This document shows, one piece after another, positions 8,195 to 15,909 of a stretch of 64,000 nt of DNA. This DNA is from Sinomonas sp. ASV486 (GTDB lineage Bacteria; Actinomycetota; Actinomycetes; Actinomycetales; Micrococcaceae): the NCBI RefSeq assembly GCF_030908215.1, contig NZ_JAVFJK010000005.1, positions 248,001 through 312,000 of the forward strand, read 5' to 3'. Below the pieces are notes generated by a model. That model did no database searches and was not told the origin of the DNA. It worked only from the letters and a program-made list of their open reading frames with translations. The translations under genes and the position numbers were made by a program. The first letter of the stretch is position 1; the number at the start of each line of letters is the position of its first letter.

Positions 8195-8802
8195 GCATCC
8201 GGGTTGTCCTCGCCGACGACCAGGCACTGGTCCGCGGTGCCCTGGCGGCGCTGCTGGACCTCGAACCGGACATCGACGTGGTGGGGGAGGCAGGCGACGG
8301 CGCCGAGGCGGTCTCGCTGGCTGCGCGCGCCGCCCCGGACGTGGTCCTCCTCGACGTCGACATGCCCGTCAAGGACGGGATCACTGCGTGCGCCGAGATC
8401 ACTGCGGGCATTCCGGGAGTCCGGGTTCTCATGGTCACGACCTTCGGGCGCCCGGGATACCTGAGACACGCCATGCAGGCCGGGGCCTCAGGGTTCGTGG
8501 TCAAGGACACGCCCGCGCGGCAGCTCGCCGAGGCGGTGCGACGCGTCGCCTCAGGGCTGCGCGTGGTTGATCCCGCACTCGCGGCCGAGTCGCTCACAGC
8601 GGGTGAGAGCCCCCTCACCGAGCGCGAGACCGACGTGCTGCGGGAAGCTGCCGGCGGCGGCACGGTGGCAAGCATCGCGAGGACGCTGTTCCTCTCCGAG
8701 GGCACCGTGCGCAACTACCTCTCGAGCGCGATCGGCAAGACTGGGGCCGCGACGCGGGCCGAGGCGGCGCGAATCGCCGAGGAGAACGGCTGGCTCCTCT
8801 GA
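8191..8802 (+). CDS. NarL/LuxR-family response regulator
   Basis: A 203-residue two-component regulator. The receiver domain (residues 1-120) has the acidic pair DD near 9-10, phosphoacceptor D55 in LLDVDMP, Thr in VTTF and Lys in VVKDTPA. The C-terminal LuxR-type HTH (residues ~140-200) reads LTERETDVLREA then LFLSEGTVRNYLSSAIGKTGA. It is the cognate partner of the upstream kinase (GTGA overlap). A palindrome found both before the operon and directly after this gene is its best candidate binding site, predicting self-activation of the exporter. Confidence 0.94.
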   Translation: MSIRVVLADDQALVRGALAALLDLEPDIDVVGEAGDGAEAVSLAARAAPDVVLLDVDMPVKDGITACAEITAGIPGVRVLMVTTFGRPGYLRHAMQAGASGFVVKDTPARQLAEAVRRVASGLRVVDPALAAESLTAGESPLTERETDVLREAAGGGTVASIARTLFLSEGTVRNYLSSAIGKTGAATRAEAARIAEENGWLL

Positions 8803-8804
8803 AC

Positions 8805-8819
8805 TGACAGATGTCATGC
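8805..8819. promoter_or_regulatory. Palindrome copy 2, after the response regulator
   Basis: TGACAGATGTCATGC is the reverse complement of 15 of the 18 bases at 5065-5082. It lies between the response regulator and the membrane protein at 8920, so that gene is probably in the same regulon. Confidence 0.65.
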
Positions 8820-8919
8820 CGAACGGGTGACACGCGTGTGGGGCCGGGGTGCCGAGCGGGCTGAACCATGGAATCAGCCGCACGAAGCGGCACCATCCAG
8901 ACTAGGAGCCCGATCCCCG

Positions 8920-9438
8920 ATGACGTCCACCCTCACCCTTAGCCTCGCCACCGCAGTCCTCGCCGCAGCCGTTCTCGCGTGGGCCGTTGTACGCCAATTC
9001 CAGACCCGGCCGGTGGAGCAGTTCAAGGCCCGTTTGTTTCTGATCCTCGGGGCGATCGGCGTCTGGCAGGTTGCGCGGCTCGCCGATGCTGGCGGGATGC
9101 AAGCGGCGGACGCCGTGGCGCTCACCGCATCCCTCCTGCTCGCCGCCGTGTTCGGCTGGCTCCGCGGGTGGGCTGCGACGGTGTGGGCGCACAACGGCGC
9201 GGCCTACCGTCGGGGCGGGTGGCCCGTCCTCGGACTGTGGGCGGCCGGGCTGGCCATCCACGTCATTGTCGACGTGCTGGCCGCGGTGGCTGACGGCCAC
9301 CACGGTCTGGGCCCCGTGGGCTCCGCCTCGATCATGCTCTACCTCGCCGCGACGCTCGGGCTCCAGAGCTGGATCATTCAGCGCCGCGCCGATGAGGTGC
9401 TTCGTCCCGCGCCGGCCGCGGAGGCTGTTTGCGCCTGA
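8920..9438 (+). CDS. Small integral membrane protein, possible DUF1453/CcdC-like
   Basis: A 172-residue protein with five hydrophobic segments, beginning TLTLSLATAVLAAAVLAWAV and continuing with FKARLFLILGAIGVWQVARL. The pattern of a basic cytoplasmic loop after the first segment resembles DUF1453 (CcdC-like) proteins, but this is a tentative match. The ATG follows AGGAG by eleven bases. A copy of the presumed response-regulator operator lies 100 bases upstream, and a strong terminator follows, so it looks like the last member of the exporter/two-component regulon, perhaps an accessory or immunity-type factor (inference). Confidence 0.7.
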   Translation: MTSTLTLSLATAVLAAAVLAWAVVRQFQTRPVEQFKARLFLILGAIGVWQVARLADAGGMQAADAVALTASLLLAAVFGWLRGWAATVWAHNGAAYRRGGWPVLGLWAAGLAIHVIVDVLAAVADGHHGLGPVGSASIMLYLAATLGLQSWIIQRRADEVLRPAPAAEAVCA

Positions 9439-9452
9439 GTTATACACATACA

Positions 9453-9480
9453 CCCCCGGCGGGGTCCCGCCGGGGGTTGT
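9453..9480 (+). terminator. Rho-independent terminator
   Basis: Perfect 10-bp stem CCCCCGGCGG / CCGCCGGGGG with a 4-base loop, followed by TTGT. It closes the ABC/two-component cluster. Confidence 0.8.
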
Positions 9481-9545
9481 CGGTGCGTAGCGTCAGGAAC
9501 GGGCCCCGAATTCGGCGCCCGAGCCACGTGAGCAGGGGGTCCGGA

Positions 9546-10577
9546 ATGGGCAAGGCGCAGCGCAATCGGTTGGATCGAGCGGGTCAGGTAGGCGGCATCG
9601 CGCGTGTCGCAGGCGCCGCGGGAGACGCAACAGGCGCCGACGCCCCGGACCGCCACCTGCCAGAGTTCAGCGTCCGTCAGGCGGACGCCCTGCGACGCCA
9701 TTGCAGCGACGCTGTGCGGGGCCTCGGGTTCAGGGCAAAGGACCTCGGAACCCACATTGTTGTGATGGGCGGCCCGTTCACCGGTGCCGGTGCACAGCTT
9801 GGGTTCGGGACGATCGCACGGGAGGCCCTCCTCCTCCCCGAGTCGGAGTGGCCGGTGATGGTCGAGGCGATCGTGCGGCAGCTCATCGGTGCAGGAGTCC
9901 AGGGAAGCGCCGTCCGGGGGAGCCTGGGCTACGCCGGACCAGCCCTGCGGGAGAGGCTCTTTCCACGGTTCGTCGCCCCGGAGCGCATGCCCCCGGACGC
10001 CTGGACCGAGGAGTACACCTACGCCCGACGCGTGGGAGGCCTTCCGCTCATCATGGCCATCCGGCGCGAACAGACCTCGATGTACGTCGCGGACCGCCAC
10101 CTTGCCAAGGCCGGAGGACTCGAGTCCGCCTGGGAGGCCGCCGAAGAGAATCTCTTCTCGGCCGACCTCGGACGTCCGGAGGCCTTCGTGAAGGACGGTT
10201 CCGCCGTCTTCCTGCTCGATTCCGACCACCCGCGCCAGGCCTCGTGGCTCGCGTACCCGGAACGGCTCATGGAGCGACTCGGAATGGACCCCGGTCCGCT
10301 CGGCGTCTTCTTCAGTGTCCCAGCGCTGAGGATGATCACGTTCAGCGAAGTGAGTGAGGAGACGACGGTGGAAGGGGTCATCTCGATGCTCGAGGTCAAC
10401 GCCATTCTCGCCAAGGGTGAGGTCGCACCCCTGAGTCGGCACCTCTACTGGTGGCGCCCCGGCGGGGAGGTCATGGCCGCTACGGAGTTCGAGCACGGAC
10501 AGCCCGTGCTCACCCTGCCGAAGAGCGTCATGGAGGCCATCGCCGGGCACGGCAGCGGAGCCGAGCAGGTGGCGTGA
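9546..10577 (+). CDS. Hypothetical protein, function unknown
   Basis: I do not recognise this 343-residue protein. It is soluble, with no signal peptide or membrane segment. Visible features are a basic N-terminus (MGKAQRNRLDRAG), a SVRQADALRRHCSDAVRGLG segment near residue 40, a glycine-rich GGPFTGAGAQLGFG near residue 65, and acidic and aromatic stretches later (HLYWWRPGGEVMAATEFEHG near residue 300). The start is ATG at 9546 with AGGGGG six bases before it. It stands alone between a terminator and the dusB promoter, so it is a single-gene unit. Codon use matches its neighbours. Confidence 0.75.
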   Translation: MGKAQRNRLDRAGQVGGIARVAGAAGDATGADAPDRHLPEFSVRQADALRRHCSDAVRGLGFRAKDLGTHIVVMGGPFTGAGAQLGFGTIAREALLLPESEWPVMVEAIVRQLIGAGVQGSAVRGSLGYAGPALRERLFPRFVAPERMPPDAWTEEYTYARRVGGLPLIMAIRREQTSMYVADRHLAKAGGLESAWEAAEENLFSADLGRPEAFVKDGSAVFLLDSDHPRQASWLAYPERLMERLGMDPGPLGVFFSVPALRMITFSEVSEETTVEGVISMLEVNAILAKGEVAPLSRHLYWWRPGGEVMAATEFEHGQPVLTLPKSVMEAIAGHGSGAEQVA

Positions 10578-10623
10578 AGGCGCCGGGCGGTGACCGGCTG
10601 CCTGGCGATTTGCGCCACTTTGA

Positions 10624-10629
10624 CACAAT
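10624..10629 (+). promoter_or_regulatory. -10 box (CACAAT) of leaderless dusB
   Basis: CACAAT is six bases before the GTG start at 10636, with no Shine-Dalgarno. Confidence 0.4.
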
Positions 10630-10635
10630 GGACGA

Positions 10636-11847
10636 GTGACTGCTGTGCCAACCGTTCTCCCTGACAACCCCTCTGCGGATGCGTCCGCAGGTGGAGTGCG
10701 CCTCGAACTGCCGCCCCTGAAGCTGGGCCGCCTCACGATCGACACGCCCGTGGTGCTCGCCCCGATGGCAGGCATCACCAACACGGCATTCCGGCGGCTG
10801 TGCCGCGAGTTCGGCGGTGGCCTGTACGTTGCGGAGATGGTCACGACCCGCGCCCTGGTCGAGCGCCACCCCGGTTCGCTCCGGATCATCAAACACGATG
10901 ACGACGAGGCGGTCCGGTCCGTCCAGCTCTACGGCGTCGACCCGGTCACCGTGGGGCAGGCCGTGAGGATGCTCGTCGAGGAAGACCGCGCGGACCATAT
11001 CGACCTCAACTTCGGCTGCCCCGTGCCCAAGGTCACCAAGCGCGGCGGCGGATCGGCCCTGCCGTGGAAGACCGACCTCTTCACCCAGATCGTGCAGACG
11101 GCCGTCCGCGAGGCGGACAAGGGCAACGTTCCGCTGACCATCAAGATGCGCAAGGGCATCGACGAGGACCACCTCACCTATCTCGAGGCAGGCCGGATCG
11201 CGCGGGACGCCGGCGTCGCGGCGGTTGCCCTCCACGGGCGCACTGCGGCGCAGTTCTACTCGGGAACGGCCGACTGGAGCGCGATCGCACGGCTCCGCGA
11301 GGCCCTGCCCGACGTTCCCGTCCTGGGCAATGGGGACATCTGGAGTGCTGAGGATGCGGTGCGGATGGTGCGCGAAACGGGGGTTGACGGCGTCGTCGTC
11401 GGGCGTGGATGCCAGGGGCGGCCATGGCTCTTCGGTGACCTTCAGGCGGCCTTCGAGGGTCGTGCGGACCGCATCCGCCCGGGCCTCAAGGACGTCGGCG
11501 AGGCCTTCTTCCGCCATGCAGAGCTGCTCGTCGAGTACTTCGAGGAGGAGGGGCGGGCGCTCCGGGACATCCGCAAGCACGTGGCCTGGTACTTCAAGGG
11601 CTACGCCGTGGGCGGCGAGCTGCGCGCCCAGCTCGCACAGGTCAACACCCTCGAGGAGCTGCGCGGGCGCCTCGACACCCTCGATGCCGAGGCGCCCTAC
11701 CCCGGCGTCGACGCCGAGGGCCCGCGCGGCAGGGCCGGTTCGCCCAAGCGCCCGGCGCTCCCGCATCGCTGGCTCGAGAGCCGCACGATGGATGCCGACC
11801 AGTCCCGGGATGTCGCCGCCGCCGAACTGGACGTGTCCGGTGGCTGA
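10636..11847 (+). CDS. dusB: tRNA-dihydrouridine synthase
   Basis: A 403-residue flavoenzyme that reduces uridine to dihydrouridine in the D-loop of tRNA. The FMN-binding TIM barrel starts at VVLAPMAGITNTAFRRLCRE (residue ~40). The RNA-binding/catalytic block NFGCPVPKVTKRGGGSALP near residue 120 carries the conserved Cys, and GNGDIWSAEDA and VGRGCQGRPWLF occur near residues 235 and 255. Start is GTG at 10636 (leaderless layout). The C-terminal tail beyond residue 360 is an extension of low conservation. Its end overlaps the dGTPase start by 8 bases, so the two are probably coupled, as often seen in actinobacteria. Confidence 0.94.
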   Translation: MTAVPTVLPDNPSADASAGGVRLELPPLKLGRLTIDTPVVLAPMAGITNTAFRRLCREFGGGLYVAEMVTTRALVERHPGSLRIIKHDDDEAVRSVQLYGVDPVTVGQAVRMLVEEDRADHIDLNFGCPVPKVTKRGGGSALPWKTDLFTQIVQTAVREADKGNVPLTIKMRKGIDEDHLTYLEAGRIARDAGVAAVALHGRTAAQFYSGTADWSAIARLREALPDVPVLGNGDIWSAEDAVRMVRETGVDGVVVGRGCQGRPWLFGDLQAAFEGRADRIRPGLKDVGEAFFRHAELLVEYFEEEGRALRDIRKHVAWYFKGYAVGGELRAQLAQVNTLEELRGRLDTLDAEAPYPGVDAEGPRGRAGSPKRPALPHRWLESRTMDADQSRDVAAAELDVSGG

Positions 11848-13123
11848 GGCGGTCGCCGAGGGCACCCGCGGATACTCGAAGCAGGACTCAAGCCGCTGGG
11901 TCGAGGAGCCCCGCAAGAAGAGCTACCGCAGTGACTTCGAGCGGGACAGGGCGCGCGTCCTCCATTCCTCGGCGCTGCGCCGACTCGGGGCGAAGACCCA
12001 GGTCGTCGCCCCTGACACCGACGACTTCGTCCGCACGCGCCTGACCCACTCCCTCGAGGTGGCCCAGGTGGGCCGCGAGCTCGGACGTGTGCTTGGCTGC
12101 GACCCGGACGTCGTCGACACCGCATGCCTGAGCCACGATCTGGGCCATCCTCCGTTCGGCCACAACGGCGAGAGCGCCTTGAATGACATCGCCCATGCGA
12201 TTGGCGGCTTCGAGGGCAATGCCCAGACCCTACGCCTGCTCACGCGCCTCGAGCCGAAGGTCCTCGACCGTGACGGCCAGCCGGCGGGGCTCAACCTCAC
12301 CCGGGCGAGCCTCGACGCCTCGTGCAAGTACCCCTGGACGGCGGTGGACGCCCCGCTCATCCACGGGCACCGGACCAGCAAGTTCGGCGCGTACGAGGAC
12401 GATCTGCCGATCTTCTCGTGGGTCCGTGAAGACGCCCCTGCGGGTCGGTCCTGCATCGAGGCCCAGGTCATGGACCTCTCGGACGACATCGCCTATTCGG
12501 TCCACGACGTCGAGGACGCGATCGTGGCGGGGAAGTTCCAGCTGCGCTGGATGGAGAACCCTGACCACCGCGCCCGCGTGATCGGCTACACCCAGCAGTG
12601 GTACCTCCCGCACAGCGAGCCGGCCGAGATCGACGCCGCGCTTGCGCGGCTCGAGGCCACACCCGTGTGGGTTCGGGAGGCAGACGGCTCGCGGCGGTCG
12701 ATGGCCGCCCTGAAGAACATGACCAGCCAGCTCATCGGCCGGTTCTGCGACAGCGCCCTCTCTCTGACGCGTGCCGCGTACGGCGCGGCCCCGCTCACGC
12801 GGTACGCCGGCGAGGTCATGGTGCCGGATGAGACGGTCACCGAGATCGCCGTCATGAAGGGCCTCGCCACCACCTTCGTCATGACGACCGACCACCGCCA
12901 GCCCATCTATGAGCGCCAGCGTGAGGTCCTGCACGCCCTCGTGACGGCGCTCAGCGCCACCGGGGACCGGCATCTGGAGCCGATGTTCGCCGCGGACTGG
13001 CGCGCGGCGCAGGACGACGCGGGCCGGCTGCGCGTCGTCGTCGACCAGGTCGCCTCCCTCACGGATGGCTCGGGCCTCGCATGGTATGAGCGGCTCGTCG
13101 GCAGCCTGCCGAGCCTGTGGTGA
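11840..13123 (+). CDS. dgt: Deoxyguanosinetriphosphate triphosphohydrolase-like protein
   Basis: A 427-residue HD-domain dNTPase (dGTPase family) that cleaves dNTPs to nucleoside and triphosphate. Metal ligands are visible: H70 in RLTHSLEVAQ, and H99-D100 in LSHDLGHPPFGHNGE; a later Asp occurs in MDLSDDIAYSVHDVEDA near residue 215. It opens with the family's RWVEEPRKKSYRSDFERDRARVLHSSALRRL segment. The GTG start at 11840 lies inside the end of dusB and lacks a good ribosome site, so translation is probably coupled. The following dnaG gene begins 25 bases later from its own presumed promoter. Confidence 0.92.
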   Translation: MAEAVAEGTRGYSKQDSSRWVEEPRKKSYRSDFERDRARVLHSSALRRLGAKTQVVAPDTDDFVRTRLTHSLEVAQVGRELGRVLGCDPDVVDTACLSHDLGHPPFGHNGESALNDIAHAIGGFEGNAQTLRLLTRLEPKVLDRDGQPAGLNLTRASLDASCKYPWTAVDAPLIHGHRTSKFGAYEDDLPIFSWVREDAPAGRSCIEAQVMDLSDDIAYSVHDVEDAIVAGKFQLRWMENPDHRARVIGYTQQWYLPHSEPAEIDAALARLEATPVWVREADGSRRSMAALKNMTSQLIGRFCDSALSLTRAAYGAAPLTRYAGEVMVPDETVTEIAVMKGLATTFVMTTDHRQPIYERQREVLHALVTALSATGDRHLEPMFAADWRAAQDDAGRLRVVVDQVASLTDGSGLAWYERLVGSLPSLW

Positions 13124-13136
13124 CGGTGACCGGGAC

Positions 13137-13142
13137 TAAGGT
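13137..13142 (+). promoter_or_regulatory. -10 box (TAAGGT) of leaderless dnaG
   Basis: TAAGGT lies six bases upstream of the GTG start at 13149. Confidence 0.45.
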
Positions 13143-13148
13143 GGACCA

Positions 13149-15056
13149 GTGGCCGGCCTGATCAAACCCGAGGACATCGCGGAGGTCCGTGCGCGCACGG
13201 ACATCAAGGAGGTCGTCGAGGGCTACGTGACCCTCAAGGGTGCAGGCATCGGCTCCTGGAAGGGCCTGTGCCCGTTCCACGACGAGCGTTCGCCCTCATT
13301 CCACGTCCGCCCCCACGTGGGCACTTACCACTGCTTCGGCTGCGGCGAGAGCGGCGACGTCATCAGCTTCGTCATGAAGCTGGACCACACAGCATTCGCC
13401 GAGACGGTCGAGAAGCTCGCGGCCCGCATCGGCTACGAGCTGCACTACGAGGACGGCGCGGGACCACGGCGCGAAGAGGTCGGCCGCCGCCAGCGCCTGC
13501 TCGACGCGCACAAGATCGCCGCAGAGTTCTTCCAGGCCCAGCTCCTCAGCCCTGCCGCCGCAGCGGGACGCCAGTTCCTCTTCGAGCGCGGATTCGAGCG
13601 CAACGTCGCCGAGCAGTTCGGTGTGGGCTTCGCCCCGCAGGGATGGGACGCGCTCCTCAAGCATCTGCGGGGCAAAGGGTTCACGGACGACGAGCTGAGG
13701 CTCACGGGCATGTTCTCTGAGGGCAACCGCGGCCTGTATGACCGTTTCCGTGGCCGCCTCATCTGGCCCATCCGGGACATCACGGGGGAGGTGATCGGCT
13801 TCGGCGCCCGGCGCCTGTTCGACGATGACCAGGGCCCCAAGTACCTCAACACCCCAGAGACCGCGCTCTACAAGAAGTCCCAGGTCCTCTACGGGATCGA
13901 CATGGCCAAGCGCAACATTGCCAAGAAACGCCAGCTCGTCGTCGTCGAGGGCTACACCGACGTCATGGCGTGCCATCTCGCGGGCGTCGACACCGCCGTC
14001 GCCTCCTGCGGAACGGCGTTCGGCGGCGAGCACATCAAGATCGCTCGCCGGCTCCTCTCGGACGACGGGACCGGGGGAGAGGTCGTCTTCACGTTCGACG
14101 GCGATGCCGCGGGCCAGAAGGCCGCACTCAGGGCCTTCGAGGAGGATCAGCGCTTCGTGGCCCAGACCTACGTGTCGGTCGAGCCGAGCGGCATGGACCC
14201 GTGCGAGCTGCGCCAGCACCGCGGAGATGCCGCCGTGCGGCAGCTCATCGAGGCGCGCCGACCCCTCTTCGAGTTCGCGATCCAGGCCACCCTGCGCAAG
14301 CACAACCTCGAATCGGTCGAGGGCCGCGTCGCGGCACTGCGCGAGGCCGCACCGGTCGTTGCGCAGATCCGAGACCAGGCCATCCGGCCGGCCTATGCCC
14401 GCGAGCTCGCGAAGTGGCTCGGGGTGCCGCTCGAGGAGGTCACGCGGGCGGTCACGTCGGCCGGAAGGCACCTCACAGCGTCGGGCGCGTCTCGCGGGCC
14501 CCAGCAGGGCGTCAACCGGCCCGGTGCGGCGCACGACGCCGCGGGGCCGAGTGCCGCCGTTGCCGCGCCTGCCGTCTGGCTCCCGGACCCGCGGGACCCG
14601 GTGGCGGTCATGGAGCGGCAGTCCCTCGAAGTGGTCCTCCAGCAGCCCCAGATGCTGCTCGATGTCTCATGGGCGGAATTCGCCTCGGCACGCTTTGCGG
14701 CGCCAGCGTACGCCGCCCTGCACTCCGCGATCGTCGCTGCCGGACGTCCGGCGGAGCAGGAGGCCACGGCCGGCTGGATAGAGCGTGTGCGCCACGAGCT
14801 GGCAGAGCCCCTGCGCCCGCTTCTGGCAGAGCTTGCGGTGACACCCCTCCCGGCTACGACTGAGGAGTCGCTTGAGCGCTACTGCCGGGACATCCTCGCG
14901 GGCCTCGCCGAGCTGCAGATCACAGCCCAGAAGGCCGAGATGATCGGGCAGCTGCAGCGTCTGGACCCGGCCGGTGCGCCGGAAGCGTTCCAACGCCTCA
15001 ACCGCCGCCTCATGGAGCTCGAGCTGCGTCGTCGTGCCCTCCGCTCCGCCGACTGA
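13149..15056 (+). CDS. dnaG: DNA primase
   Basis: A 635-residue replicative primase. The N-terminal CHC2 zinc finger is complete (C41, H44, C62, C65 in CPFHDE and YHCFGCG). The TOPRIM catalytic core follows, with VVEGYTDVMACHLAG near residue 262 and FTFDGDAAGQKAA near 317, containing the metal-binding acidic residues. The catalytic-core N-terminal domain (GFAPQGWDALLKHL) and the C-terminal helicase-binding region are present. Length fits actinobacterial DnaG. GTG start, leaderless layout. It is followed by the tandem tRNA-Asn genes, which have their own promoter. Confidence 0.97.
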   Translation: MAGLIKPEDIAEVRARTDIKEVVEGYVTLKGAGIGSWKGLCPFHDERSPSFHVRPHVGTYHCFGCGESGDVISFVMKLDHTAFAETVEKLAARIGYELHYEDGAGPRREEVGRRQRLLDAHKIAAEFFQAQLLSPAAAAGRQFLFERGFERNVAEQFGVGFAPQGWDALLKHLRGKGFTDDELRLTGMFSEGNRGLYDRFRGRLIWPIRDITGEVIGFGARRLFDDDQGPKYLNTPETALYKKSQVLYGIDMAKRNIAKKRQLVVVEGYTDVMACHLAGVDTAVASCGTAFGGEHIKIARRLLSDDGTGGEVVFTFDGDAAGQKAALRAFEEDQRFVAQTYVSVEPSGMDPCELRQHRGDAAVRQLIEARRPLFEFAIQATLRKHNLESVEGRVAALREAAPVVAQIRDQAIRPAYARELAKWLGVPLEEVTRAVTSAGRHLTASGASRGPQQGVNRPGAAHDAAGPSAAVAAPAVWLPDPRDPVAVMERQSLEVVLQQPQMLLDVSWAEFASARFAAPAYAALHSAIVAAGRPAEQEATAGWIERVRHELAEPLRPLLAELAVTPLPATTEESLERYCRDILAGLAELQITAQKAEMIGQLQRLDPAGAPEAFQRLNRRLMELELRRRALRSAD

Positions 15057-15086
15057 GCCTGGCCACGGGGCCGGGCCGGCGCCGAT

Positions 15087-15116
15087 TTCACCTCAGGGCT
15101 CAGGCCCTGCTAGGGT
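15087..15116 (+). promoter_or_regulatory. Promoter of the tRNA-Asn pair
   Basis: A -10 box TAGGGT (15111-15116) lies 14 bases before the first tRNA, with a TTCACC -35-like hexamer (15087-15092) 18 bases further upstream. Confidence 0.5.
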
Positions 15117-15130
15117 AGGACCCGCTGCGA

Positions 15131-15206
15131 TCCCCCGTAGCTCAATTGGCAGAGCATTCGACTGTTAATCGAAGGGTTACTGGTTCGAGTCCAGTCGGGG
15201 GAGCCA
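15131..15206 (+). tRNA. tRNA-Asn (GTT), copy 1, CCA encoded
   Basis: Acceptor TCCCCCG pairs with CGGGGGA, the discriminator is G and the anticodon loop reads CTGTTAA (anticodon GTT). The T-loop is GTTCGAGTC. The 3' CCA is encoded at 15204-15206. Confidence 0.97.
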
Positions 15207-15219
15207 TTTGCAGTGTCAG

Positions 15220-15292
15220 TCCCCCGTAGCTCAATTGGCAGAGCATTCGACTGTTAATCGAAGGGTTACTGGTTCGAGTCCAGTCGGGGGAG
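15220..15292 (+). tRNA. tRNA-Asn (GTT), copy 2, no encoded CCA
   Basis: The 73-base body is identical to the copy 13 bases upstream, but the bases after the discriminator are CAC, so CCA must be added by the nucleotidyltransferase. The two copies probably share one transcript. Confidence 0.96.
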
Positions 15293-15338
15293 CACCTTCA
15301 CGCAGCGCCTGCAGTCAGCGGGCCCGCGACAGGCATTT

Positions 15339-15363
15339 CGCCCCGCTCTGTCGGGGCGTTTGT
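15339..15363 (+). terminator. Terminator after the tRNA-Asn pair
   Basis: Stem CGCCCCG / CGGGGCG with a 6-base loop followed by TTTGT. It ends six bases before the -10 box of the next gene. Confidence 0.8.
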
Positions 15364-15368
15364 CGTCT

Positions 15369-15374
15369 TATCAT
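15369..15374 (+). promoter_or_regulatory. -10 box (TATCAT) of leaderless gene at 15381
   Basis: TATCAT is six bases before the ATG at 15381. Confidence 0.5.
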
Positions 15375-15380
15375 GATCCT

Positions 15381-15812
15381 ATGTCCGAGTCGTCGGCCCC
15401 CCTTCCCCCTGGGTGGACGCGCTACGAGGGTCCGCTCCTGACCATCTGGCGGGCCCGATTCGAGGGCGCCTACGGCGAGGGCACCGCGAACGGCTTCAAC
15501 GACGGGATGTTCGTGCGCGATCAGCGCCGCCCGATCGCCCAATGGGTCAACTTCGCGCTCCGCTCCGCGGTGCTCGTAGCGCCCGAGACGCCAGGCGGGT
15601 GGCCCGTCCAGAGGTTCGCCATCTACTACGCCCCGCCGCGTGAGGGCTTCTGCACGATCCGGACGGAGCGGCATGAGTGGATGCCCCGCGGTCCCCGGGG
15701 TTCGACGACCGATGCGGATGCGTTCACTGCGGCCGTCCTAGCTGCGGAGCAGTTCCTGCAGGTCGAGGCCACCTTCGGCGCCCTCGACACCGGAAGCCCG
15801 CGGACTCCCTGA
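15381..15812 (+). CDS. Hypothetical protein
   Basis: A 143-residue soluble protein that I cannot assign. It begins MSESSAPLPPGWTRYEGPLL, contains a compact beta-rich core (RSAVLVAPETPGGWPVQRFAIYYAP) and an RTERHEWMPRGPRGSTTDAD segment, and has no membrane span or Cys-rich motif beyond one Cys. The start at 15381 is supported by the leaderless -10 layout; an in-frame upstream start at 15360 would fall in the tRNA terminator and is unlikely. It stands alone between the tRNA genes and the holin-like gene. Confidence 0.7.
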   Translation: MSESSAPLPPGWTRYEGPLLTIWRARFEGAYGEGTANGFNDGMFVRDQRRPIAQWVNFALRSAVLVAPETPGGWPVQRFAIYYAPPREGFCTIRTERHEWMPRGPRGSTTDADAFTAAVLAAEQFLQVEATFGALDTGSPRTP

Positions 15813-15909
15813 GCTGCGCGGCGGCGGGCCCCCAGCGGCAACTGGGTGGTAGTTTGGTCACGGATTGCGCCTCGCGCGTTCTTGACCGACAGGAAAGGAC
15901 CCGACGACG

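Noticed and set aside
15131..15292. tRNA-Asn as an integration site for a mobile element
   Set aside because: No integrase, excisionase, direct-repeat remnant or change in gene character follows; the second copy is a full tRNA and not a 3' fragment.
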